Of a stretch of DNA of 7,821 nt, positions 1 through 5,658 are shown one piece after another. The notes beneath the pieces are model-generated. The model worked only from the letters and a program-made list of their open reading frames with translations. It did not search any database and was not told the DNA's origin. The stretch comes from Candidatus Heimdallarchaeota archaeon (GTDB lineage Archaea > Asgardarchaeota > Heimdallarchaeia > Heimdallarchaeales > Kariarchaeaceae). The translations under genes and the position numbers were made by a program. Position 1 is the stretch's first letter, and every line of letters begins with the position of its first letter. The stretch covers positions 1 through 7,821 of the forward strand of contig DAOUUM010000121.1 of assembly GCA_030668165.1 (NCBI GenBank). Direction: 5' to 3'.

Positions 1-525
1 ACTGGACGTCTTCAGAGATATCATGATGGTCTACTGGCTCATGATAGAAATCTTGATGATAAATTAGGTGGTTCGGCAGCCAAAGCATTCAATCCATTTG
101 TAGTGCTAATGATTGTTATTTCATCCATGATATTCAGGGTTGTTCTACTCATTGGATTTACATGGATGGTCCTTAATTCTTCCAAAGTCCTCGGTTTTAT
201 TAATCTTCCACCAGCTGTTACTAATTCTCTCGAATTATATGAACCTGAGGGAATGCTTGTAATTTTAATTCCACTGATATTCTTTATGCTCGGTGTCTCT
301 TACATGATTTCCAAGATCCAGAATTACCTCGTGAAATCTGAAGAATTGATTATTCAAGAATCGGATATTCAAAAAATACTCAAAGAGGGCAAAGCAATAA
401 CCTCGAGAGAGGAGGCAGAAAAGTCGATTGCTGAGAAGCAAGCTCAAGAAATCAAACAATCCGTTGATGAAAGACGTAAAAAACCCAGACCGAGAAGGAA
501 AAAAAGAAAAAGACCGGATAATTAG
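1..525 (+). CDS. TMCO1/EMC3-like (DUF106, Oxa1 superfamily) membrane insertase, N-terminus cut by window edge
   Basis: The frame is open from base 1, so the true start lies upstream and the GTG at 103 is only internal; 174 residues are visible. Counting from the edge there is a charged, probably helical stretch (1-30), a membrane segment (about 33-57, with an Arg at 46), a loop containing an L-P-P motif (69-71), a second membrane segment (about 85-106), a charged helix (about 112-150), and a tail rich in Lys/Arg (156-174). From memory, the order coiled coil, TM2, an 'LPF'-type loop and TM3 is that of TMCO1/EMC3 and archaeal DUF106 proteins, which insert membrane proteins. Under that model the missing part holds TM1 and the start of the coiled coil. 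The basic tail would be cytosolic, as in Oxa1/YidC proteins that bind ribosomes through such tails. A different two-TM hypothetical protein remains possible. The next gene begins 12 bases downstream, suggesting cotranscription. Confidence 0.55.
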   Translation, partial: TGRLQRYHDGLLAHDRNLDDKLGGSAAKAFNPFVVLMIVISSMIFRVVLLIGFTWMVLNSSKVLGFINLPPAVTNSLELYEPEGMLVILIPLIFFMLGVSYMISKIQNYLVKSEELIIQESDIQKILKEGKAITSREEAEKSIAEKQAQEIKQSVDERRKKPRPRRKKRKRPDN

Positions 526-537
526 TAAATATTGTTT

Positions 538-1284
538 ATGGAAAACTTGCAAGCAATTCTTTTTTGTGGAGGAAAGGGCAGTAGATTATATCCTATAACT
601 GATTTTTTTCAGAAAGTCATGGTCCCAGTTGGGAAAAATGGAAAACCATTATTAGAAATAGTGATTGATCATTTGTATTCTTTTGGAATTAGGGATTTCA
701 TCACACTTGTGAGTTACAGAGACAATCTGATACGCAGATATTTTGGTGATGGGAGTAAAAAGGGAATTTCCATTCAATATGTAATTGATTCACCAAATTT
801 CTCTGGAACTGGTGGAGCTTTATACAACATAAGAAATAAGATAAATAAAGAAAATTTATTAATCTACTACACAGATATATTAACAAATCTAAATTTTATC
901 AATTTTTACGATTTCTATCTAAAAAGTGGCTCTAAAGGGTCTGTTTGGGTGGATCCTGAATGGAAAATTTCAGAGGGAGTAGTCGAGGTGGAAGAAAATA
1001 ATGTAAAATCAGTCTCAAGGACTCCGCCTCACAAAGATTATGCCAATACAGGGATCTCCATACTTCACTACAGTGTTATAGATCATATTGAAGAACTGGT
1101 GACCAAAAGAAGTAAAACTCATATAGATCTCTCTGGTGATTTATTACCAATAATGGTAAATGAAGGTACGTTGTCCGCATACATTGAACATAATTTATGG
1201 ATGGATATTGGGAGTGTTGAGAGATTGAGTTCTATTGATCAAAATATGTTAGACACAATGTTTGGAGGAGAGAGAATTCAATGA
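538..1284 (+). CDS. Short NDP-sugar pyrophosphorylase (sugar-1-phosphate nucleotidylyltransferase), apparently active
   Basis: A cytosolic NTP_transferase-family enzyme (248 residues) that would join a nucleoside triphosphate and a sugar 1-phosphate into an NDP-sugar plus pyrophosphate. The nucleotide loop G-G-K-G-S-R is at 11-16, followed by L-Y-P (17-19) and the catalytic Lys 26 four residues before P30. The base-binding G-T-G-G-A-L is at 90-95, a metal Asp at 113, a substrate-binding N-T-G (170-172), and the late metal-ligand motif W-M-D-I-G at 221-225. The usual G-D before the metal site reads T-D here, and the loop starts F-C-G-G rather than L-A-G-G. There is no left-handed beta-helix, so this is the minimal catalytic domain, close in size to MurU and HddC. 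The sugar and nucleotide cannot be told. I chose the ATG at 538 over an in-frame TTG at 532 because it sits directly before the conserved first strand. The stop overlaps the start of the next gene (ATGA). Confidence 0.9.
   Translation: MENLQAILFCGGKGSRLYPITDFFQKVMVPVGKNGKPLLEIVIDHLYSFGIRDFITLVSYRDNLIRRYFGDGSKKGISIQYVIDSPNFSGTGGALYNIRNKINKENLLIYYTDILTNLNFINFYDFYLKSGSKGSVWVDPEWKISEGVVEVEENNVKSVSRTPPHKDYANTGISILHYSVIDHIEELVTKRSKTHIDLSGDLLPIMVNEGTLSAYIEHNLWMDIGSVERLSSIDQNMLDTMFGGERIQ
1264..1270 (+). promoter_or_regulatory. Shine-Dalgarno-like site for the pseudoenzyme gene
   Basis: The purine run GGAGGAG ends 10 bases before the ATG at 1281 and lies inside the end of the upstream coding sequence. 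It fits an archaeal Shine-Dalgarno sequence serving an internal operon gene, and supports 1281 as the start. Most other genes here have no comparable site, consistent with short-leader transcripts. Confidence 0.5.
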
Positions 1285-2102
1285 GGTCTGAGAATTCGAA
1301 TATTCATGAAAATGTTGATGCCATAATTTGGTATCAAAAGACTAGCTCCCTTTATCCAATATCAACTTTCCTGCATCCAGGATTACTCCCAATTGGGGAT
1401 CAATTCACCACAGATCCAAAACATAATTTGCCAAACCTTGATTGGATGATCCTGCATTTGAAGAGAAGTGGAATCAGAAAAATAAATGTAATATCTGAAG
1501 AAAATTTTAAGGGATTGAACTTGTATTATGAAAATACCTATCAAGATATAGACTTGAATTTTCATCAAGATAATGTTATATCGTATATAAATAATCGAGA
1601 GGAGAATCTTGAGCATACTTTCATTATCAATGGACTATTTTTTTCGAATGCAAATTACAACAAAGCAATCACTGAACATTTAATTAAAGAAAATAAGGCA
1701 ACCTTACTCAGTTTTAAGGGACTGAAATACAGAGTAGGACTAGTATCGATAAATCTTGATAATAATCGGGTTTACTCATTTCAAGAAAAACCAATCGATA
1801 AAACAAAAACTGTCAACTCAAATGTATTAATAGTTAATAATCAACATGTAGAAATTCTTGATCTGGAAAATATTAAATTAAATAAGACTCCAGAATTTCC
1901 AAAAAATAGATTAAGTAAGTTGATACAGATTCTTATTCAAAATGGTTATTTGAAAAATTCAATGATAGAGCCAATTGAAGAGGAATTATATATAATATCC
2001 CTTAACTCGATCGAGGAGTGGAGAAAAATGAATATTGAATCCTTCATCAAAATGTACTCATTTTTGCATGATGAAGTCTCCGCCTTAATTGAAAATCACT
2101 AA
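1281..2102 (+). CDS. Degenerate nucleotidylyltransferase homologue (probable pseudoenzyme partner)
   Basis: A 273-residue protein that follows its neighbour along most of its length but has lost the catalytic residues. The first strand D-A-I-I (13-16) and L-Y-P-I (24-27) align with the active enzyme, yet the G-G-K-G-S-R loop is replaced by Q-K-T-S-S (19-23). The catalytic Lys is replaced by Pro 33, and the metal site G-D reads N-G-L (117-119). The fold-level parts remain: helix L-H-L-K-R-S-G-I (58-65), Y-R-V-G-L-V (150-155), F-Q-E-K-P (167-171), and a C-terminal E-L-Y-I-I-S-L where the active gene has W-M-D-I-G. The frame is intact over 822 bases, so it is not a decaying gene. The ATGA overlap with the active enzyme suggests coupled translation and a heteromer, like GMPPA with GMPPB or the large and small subunits of ADP-glucose pyrophosphorylase. 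A regulatory or scaffolding role is my inference. Confidence 0.75.
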   Translation: MRSENSNIHENVDAIIWYQKTSSLYPISTFLHPGLLPIGDQFTTDPKHNLPNLDWMILHLKRSGIRKINVISEENFKGLNLYYENTYQDIDLNFHQDNVISYINNREENLEHTFIINGLFFSNANYNKAITEHLIKENKATLLSFKGLKYRVGLVSINLDNNRVYSFQEKPIDKTKTVNSNVLIVNNQHVEILDLENIKLNKTPEFPKNRLSKLIQILIQNGYLKNSMIEPIEEELYIISLNSIEEWRKMNIESFIKMYSFLHDEVSALIENH

Positions 2103-2131
2103 TTTATCAAGAATTGATTTTAATACACTTG

Positions 2132-2139
2132 CTTAAATA
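2132..2139 (+). promoter_or_regulatory. Candidate TATA box for the pol-beta-type nucleotidyltransferase gene
   Basis: CTTAAATA lies in the 89-base gap after the pseudoenzyme gene. Archaeal spacing of about 26 bases would put transcription start near 2162 and give a leader of about 30 bases. An AAGGA at 2181-2185, six bases before the ATG, could serve as ribosome binding site. No other gene-like feature is visible in this gap. Confidence 0.35.
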
Positions 2140-2191
2140 AGAATAATAAATATTATAACTGATACTTAATAATGGTATATAAGGATTTAAT

Positions 2192-2956
2192 ATGAGCGAA
2201 GTACCATTAGAGTATAAAATGCTTAGCAAAAAATTTTCTAAGTCAATACAAAAATCATTAGGTGATGATTTAGTCAGTTTACTAGTATACGGAGGTTCTG
2301 CCTCTGAAAGGGTGTATGCGGGAGTATCAGATATTGATTTTTTTATAATTCTCAAATCAATAGAGGAGATTTCAAAACCATTATCTGAACTCTATCAAAT
2401 AATAGGAACAGAGATTAATTCATATATGGAAAACCCATTATTTTCCACCTTGCTTGATCATGACATATACACAGTAGATCAGCTACCTGATGGAAAATCA
2501 CTCAATGGGTTCTCTTCTATTAGAGCGATATCACTCAAAACAGGTACTTTATTATTGGGTAAAAACCCCTTTGAAGATATTGATGTATCAAAAGATCAAT
2601 TACGAGAGGGTGCTCGCAGAATGATACAGGAATATCTCGAAAAACTGACCTCATTTATTTTTATGGCTGTAGAAACTCCTGAAGATGAAGAAACTTTGGA
2701 TAATGAAAAAGAGTTCTTGGCTGTTGATGCAGTGTTGTCTACCGCACAGGCATACAGAATATTGGAGAAACATGCTTATGTAAGTATGCCTGATGTCGTC
2801 TTTTTAGCGGAGACTGAACCTGTTGAGGGACTGGACTCACAACTTGTCATGAATGCTGGATTCTTGAAACAGGGTATTGATACCGAAATTGATAATTTTT
2901 ATTATCGGGCAATTGATTTCTGTGGTAGTGTAATTTCATTATTAGATAGGATATAA
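2192..2956 (+). CDS. Polymerase-beta-fold nucleotidyltransferase with helical C-terminal domain
   Basis: The N-terminal half has the signature of the NTP_transf_2 (pol beta) superfamily: Y-G-G-S at 33-36, then S-D-I-D-F at 46-50, supplying Asp 47 and Asp 49 as metal ligands. A third carboxylate could be D89 or D91. L-L-L-G-K-N-P-F (120-127) matches the segment usually following the catalytic core in kanamycin- and minimal-nucleotidyltransferase-like proteins. The rest (about 133-254) is predicted mostly helical, as in proteins where a nucleotidyltransferase is joined to a substrate-binding or HEPN-like helical bundle. Total length is 254 residues. Such enzymes move an NMP group from an NTP onto a small molecule, protein or RNA; the target here is unknown. 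It sits between the sugar-nucleotide genes on the same strand, but a pathway link is only positional. The ATG at 2192 is preceded by AAGGA. Confidence 0.8.
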   Translation: MSEVPLEYKMLSKKFSKSIQKSLGDDLVSLLVYGGSASERVYAGVSDIDFFIILKSIEEISKPLSELYQIIGTEINSYMENPLFSTLLDHDIYTVDQLPDGKSLNGFSSIRAISLKTGTLLLGKNPFEDIDVSKDQLREGARRMIQEYLEKLTSFIFMAVETPEDEETLDNEKEFLAVDAVLSTAQAYRILEKHAYVSMPDVVFLAETEPVEGLDSQLVMNAGFLKQGIDTEIDNFYYRAIDFCGSVISLLDRI

Positions 2957-2959
2957 AAG
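2952..2959 (+). promoter_or_regulatory. Candidate TATA box for the SDR gene
   Basis: TATAAAAG overlaps the stop codon of the preceding gene. It would place the start site near 2982 and leave a leader of about 17 bases before the ATG at 2999. A weaker TTATA at 2973-2977 would instead give an almost leaderless transcript. The gap is only 42 bases, so read-through from upstream is equally possible. Confidence 0.3.
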
Positions 2960-2998
2960 AAAGAAAAACATCTTATACCGAGCATTAATAATTAAACC

Positions 2999-3964
2999 AT
3001 GGTTCCATACTTTGAGGCCAAATCTGTCATCGTGACAGGTGGATGCGGTTTCATCGGATCACACATAATTGATGAATTAATGACTCAAAATGTTAAGCAG
3101 ATAATAGTAATTGATAATCTATCCGCGGGCACTAATACACATTATATCAATGATTATATTAGAGATGGAAAAGTAGAATTTTTCAAAATTAATATTCAAA
3201 ATTATCAAGAATTAGAACCTATATTTTCAGAGCGTCAATATGATACAGTCATACACCTAGCAGCACAGCCAAGTGTCCCAATCAGTGTCAAACATCCTTA
3301 CATGGATTTTGAGACTAATATTATTGGTTCTATGAATCTACTTGAATTGTCCAGACTGAATGGTATCAAGGAATTTATATTTTCTGCATCTGGAGGTACT
3401 GTTTATGGTGAAACAGATATCTTTCCAACTCCAGAAAATCAACAATTGAATCCAATTTCAAATTATGGTGCAGCTAAAGCTGCCTTTGAGATGTATCTCC
3501 GCAGTTATTCACATTTATATGCTATGAAAACTACCTCGATGAGATTTGGAAATGTATTTGGTGAGAGATCTACACATGGTGTCATGTTTGATTTTTTCAA
3601 TAAATTAAAAATTACCCCTGGTAGCTTGAAAATATTGGGTAATGGTAAACAGACTAAGTCGTATCTCTATGTAAAGGATTGTGTAGATGGATTTCTCTTT
3701 GCGGCTTCCAGGGAAGGAAATACGTTTGAAGCATACAATATGGCAGCTCAGTCAACAAAATCTGTGGATGAGATAGCTGAGAAGATGTCAAAACAACTCA
3801 ATCTCAATCCAATATACAAGTACACCGGCGGAGATAGAGGCTGGAAAGGGGATGTTATCAAGGGAGAAATTGATAGTTCAAAACTAGAAAAACTAGGTTG
3901 GAGACAAAAGTATTCATTTGAAGATGGTATGCATAATTACATCAAGTGGCTAAAAACGATCTAG
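2999..3964 (+). CDS. NAD-dependent nucleotide-sugar epimerase/dehydratase (extended SDR, GalE-like)
   Basis: A 321-residue extended short-chain dehydrogenase, the usual length for UDP-sugar 4-epimerases. The Rossmann motif G-G-C-G-F-I-G is at 14-20, and Asp 39 ends strand 2, fitting NAD(H) rather than NADP(H). H-L-A-A-Q (86-90) is the conserved cofactor-side motif. The S-A-S-G-G-T-V-Y-G segment (129-137) supplies the catalytic Ser/Thr, and Y-G-A-A-K (156-160) the catalytic Tyr and Lys. R-F-G-N-V-F-G follows near residue 182, and the Y-L-Y-V-K-D segment near 222 is typical of the substrate domain. It should act on an NDP-hexose in the cytosol; epimerase against dehydratase cannot be separated by eye, though GalE/WbpP-type 4-epimerase fits best. 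Neighbouring nucleotidylyltransferases could supply its substrate. It ends 8 bases before the stop of the convergent nucleotidylyltransferase gene. Confidence 0.9.
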   Translation: MVPYFEAKSVIVTGGCGFIGSHIIDELMTQNVKQIIVIDNLSAGTNTHYINDYIRDGKVEFFKINIQNYQELEPIFSERQYDTVIHLAAQPSVPISVKHPYMDFETNIIGSMNLLELSRLNGIKEFIFSASGGTVYGETDIFPTPENQQLNPISNYGAAKAAFEMYLRSYSHLYAMKTTSMRFGNVFGERSTHGVMFDFFNKLKITPGSLKILGNGKQTKSYLYVKDCVDGFLFAASREGNTFEAYNMAAQSTKSVDEIAEKMSKQLNLNPIYKYTGGDRGWKGDVIKGEIDSSKLEKLGWRQKYSFEDGMHNYIKWLKTI

Positions 3965-3972
3965 TTTAATTA

Positions 3973-4677
3973 TTATAGACCAGGCCATTTTTCATTGGCA
4001 TCTTTGAAATCCTTCTCAGTATCAATTGAATTCCAAAATGTATTTTCATCAGCCCTATACACATAGAATTCCTCTCTATTTGCTAATTCTACAAATATTG
4101 TATCTTCCATCTGACCCTTTTCAGGGAATTCAATAAATATCTCTTTATTTATAATATCAATACCGCTGTGTATCGTAATGGGTAGTAATGGTTTTTCGAC
4201 AAATTTTGAAATTAAATTACCCTTTGTCTCAACCACACCATAAGGAGATCGCATTTTAACCAATAACATAGTTGCTTTGGAATGATTTTTATTATGAATC
4301 TCAATTAAATCAGTTAAATTGGCATTGGATAGAATATCTCCATTTATTATGAAACAAGCATTCCCCAAAATAAACTCGGATGCCTGTTTAACTGCCCCTC
4401 CTGAACCGAGTTTTTCTTTCTCTATACTGTATTTTACATCAACCTCACCGTATGGTGTCCCCACCACCTTACCAAACTCCCCAATTATCTTATCTGATAA
4501 ATGACCGATAGCCAGAATTACCCTTCTCACTCCATGCTTTGCTAACCACTCGATCTCCCATCGTAATATGGCCTTTTCCTGAATTTTGACCAGTCCTTTA
4601 GGTATTTCATTCATGGTCACAGATCTTAATCTGGTCCCTTTTCCTCCAGCTAAAATAATTGCCTCATTAATATCCAT
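3973..4677 (-). CDS. NDP-sugar pyrophosphorylase (second intact sugar-1-phosphate nucleotidylyltransferase)
   Basis: A 234-residue minimal catalytic domain with all expected motifs: L-A-G-G-K-G-T-R-L at 9-17, P-K at 26-27 with the catalytic Lys, and G-S-G-G-A at 91-95. N-G-D at 112-114 gives the metal Asp, followed by S-P-Y-G-V-V-E (144-150), V-E-K-P (160-163) and H-S-G-I (170-173). F-W-N-S-I-D-T (214-220) takes the place of W-x-D-I-G-T. Its motifs are closer to the family consensus than those of the gene at 538, so it is probably not a recent duplicate of it. It should form an NDP-sugar in the cytosol; base and sugar are unknown, with HddC- or RfbA-like activities as options. There is no hexapeptide-repeat acyltransferase domain. 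The gene is transcribed against the SDR gene and has its own promoter region. The ATG at 4677 lies two codons before the first conserved strand. Confidence 0.9.
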   Translation of the reverse strand: MDINEAIILAGGKGTRLRSVTMNEIPKGLVKIQEKAILRWEIEWLAKHGVRRVILAIGHLSDKIIGEFGKVVGTPYGEVDVKYSIEKEKLGSGGAVKQASEFILGNACFIINGDILSNANLTDLIEIHNKNHSKATMLLVKMRSPYGVVETKGNLISKFVEKPLLPITIHSGIDIINKEIFIEFPEKGQMEDTIFVELANREEFYVYRADENTFWNSIDTEKDFKDANEKWPGL

Positions 4678-4704
4678 GTAATTCTAATTCGCTTATATCT
4701 GAAG

Positions 4705-4714
4705 AATATAAAAT
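4705..4714 (-). promoter_or_regulatory. Candidate TATA box for the minus-strand nucleotidylyltransferase gene
   Basis: Read on the minus strand this is ATTTTATATT, centred about 32 bases before the ATG. That predicts a nearly leaderless transcript starting about 5-7 bases upstream of the start codon, in line with the lack of a Shine-Dalgarno sequence. Confidence 0.4.
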
Positions 4715-4819
4715 GCATTAGAAGTTAAACTGTAAATTATGAACTTATTATGAGGATCAATTCATATTTTCATCCTCTCATTCCAATAAGCGTGGATACA
4801 AAAATCGACACAGGATTGC

Positions 4820-4830
4820 TAAAATATTTA
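4820..4830 (+). promoter_or_regulatory. Candidate TATA box for the RAD55/KaiC-like gene
   Basis: TAAAATATTTA is centred about 53 bases before the ATG at 4878. Start of transcription would be expected near 4851, giving a leader of roughly 27 bases. No Shine-Dalgarno sequence is visible next to the start codon. Confidence 0.3.
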
Positions 4831-4877
4831 CTCTAGCAAGGGATAGATTATTAGTAAGAATTCCCCTAACAGCATAT

Positions 4878-5561
4878 ATGGCAGAAGCACTGACAATTGA
4901 TAATATTTTACCAAATATTAAAGGTAAAACACTTGCAATATTTGGTGATTTATCTAAAAAGAGGAACATGTTCATCAAGCAGTTTATTTTCGATGGTTTT
5001 GAGAAGGGAGAGACAGTGTGCATTGTAACACTGATTACTTCTGCAAATGATCTGGTCGAGGAATTAAGCGGGTTCTTTCCAGAAGCTGGAATGATAGTAA
5101 ACGATGCGATTTTTAATGAGAAGCTGCAAATTGTAGATATGTACTCATTCAGAGGAGTAAAAAATGAGGATCCACTACCTGGAGCCCACATATTGAACTC
5201 TGCTAATGACTTGACAATGTTATCAATTAAACTAAATGAGATATCAAAAGCATTTCCAGAATCTAGATTTATTATTTGGCCGTATAGTTTGCTCGCCATT
5301 TACACCAAACCAGTAGATCTAATCAATTTTACCCAAACTCAATCAGCAAGATTTAACAAAAGAGATCAAGTGGTTTTATTGGTATCTGATACAGGAGTTA
5401 TCCCAAAAGAGAACAGGAGTGTAATTGAATCGATAGTAGATTCTGTTTTGGAGACCAAAAGGATAGAAGATGAAAATGTAATCAGTGAATCATTCAGAAT
5501 AAAATTCTACAAGGGAGATGATGAATACAAATTTGAAACCTGGACCAGAATTGAAAATTGA
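4878..5561 (+). CDS. RAD55/KaiC-like RecA-fold protein with degenerate Walker motifs
   Basis: The 227-residue protein follows the single-domain KaiC/RAD55 pattern found in many archaea, but the nucleotide site looks lost. After L-P-N-I-K-G-K (11-17) comes the strand L-A-I-F-G (19-23). Where G-x-x-G-x-G-K-T should follow, it reads G-D-L-S-K-K-R-N (23-30). The next helix and strand are well kept, with F-D-G-F-E-K-G-E (38-45) matching the family's F-x-x-E-G-L-K-K-G-E. Strand L-Q-I-V-D (83-87) and the segment N-D-L-T-M-L-S-I-K-L (110-119) also fit. At the Walker B position F-I-I-W-P-Y-S (131-137) has Trp where Asp is expected. It is probably a non-hydrolysing sensor or partner protein; related degenerate domains occur in archaeal signalling proteins. 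No membrane segment is seen. The ATG at 4878 is the first usual start codon, although the frame is open back to 4743. Confidence 0.65.
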   Translation: MAEALTIDNILPNIKGKTLAIFGDLSKKRNMFIKQFIFDGFEKGETVCIVTLITSANDLVEELSGFFPEAGMIVNDAIFNEKLQIVDMYSFRGVKNEDPLPGAHILNSANDLTMLSIKLNEISKAFPESRFIIWPYSLLAIYTKPVDLINFTQTQSARFNKRDQVVLLVSDTGVIPKENRSVIESIVDSVLETKRIEDENVISESFRIKFYKGDDEYKFETWTRIEN

Positions 5562-5641
5562 AATAATTTTAACTATTTATTACTCTTCTATTACTTGATT
5601 ACCTAGAAATAACAACTAAATCAAAAAATTATGATGTGTAA

Positions 5642-5658
5642 CATAACATAATGTTATG
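5642..5658 (+). promoter_or_regulatory. 17-base perfect palindrome over the start codon of the CCDC47-like gene
   Basis: CATAACAT, a central A, and ATGTTATG form two 8-base arms that are exact reverse complements. The last three bases are the ATG start codon. Part of the motif is also repeated just upstream (TAACATAACATA). The size and symmetry fit an operator for a dimeric regulator; a weak hairpin hiding the start codon is the alternative. No regulator gene is adjacent. Confidence 0.45.

Larger units (their letters stand above)
4678..4877. promoter_or_regulatory. Divergent intergenic region with promoters for both flanking genes
   Basis: This 200-base AT-rich gap separates the minus-strand nucleotidylyltransferase from the plus-strand RAD55-like gene and must hold both promoters. 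It contains a TATA-like box on each strand, plus an inverted pair of TTATAT (4693-4698) and ATATAA (4706-4711) overlapping the minus-strand box. A 28-codon ATG frame at 4750-4836 has no recognisable features. I see no RNA gene or repeat. Confidence 0.6.

Noticed and set aside
103..105. GTG at 103 as the start of the first gene
   Set aside because: The frame is open to base 1 and the sequence before it encodes a charged helix and the beginning of the membrane segment, as expected for the family.
103..450. Asterix (PAT10)-like identity for the first gene
   Set aside because: Two hydrophobic segments look superficially similar, but the charged helix before them, the Pro-containing loop and the spacing fit TMCO1/EMC3 better.
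532..537. TTG at 532 as the start of the first nucleotidylyltransferase
   Set aside because: It would add only two residues before an ATG that sits directly at the conserved first strand, and has no ribosome binding site.
2756..2773. HEPN ribonuclease toxin motif in the pol-beta nucleotidyltransferase
   Set aside because: R-I-L-E-K-H has the right spacing but not the polar residue after Arg, and no partner toxin or antitoxin gene is adjacent. It is not enough for a toxin-antitoxin call.
4750..4836. A 28-codon ATG frame in the divergent intergenic region
   Set aside because: No ribosome binding site, domain or membrane segment, and it overlaps the candidate promoter of the next gene.
4778..5299. 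A 173-codon open frame on the minus strand opposite the RAD55-like gene
   Set aside because: It is antisense to a frame with clear family motifs, has no recognisable domain, and its Ser/Phe/Leu-rich composition is what the reverse strand of this gene would give.
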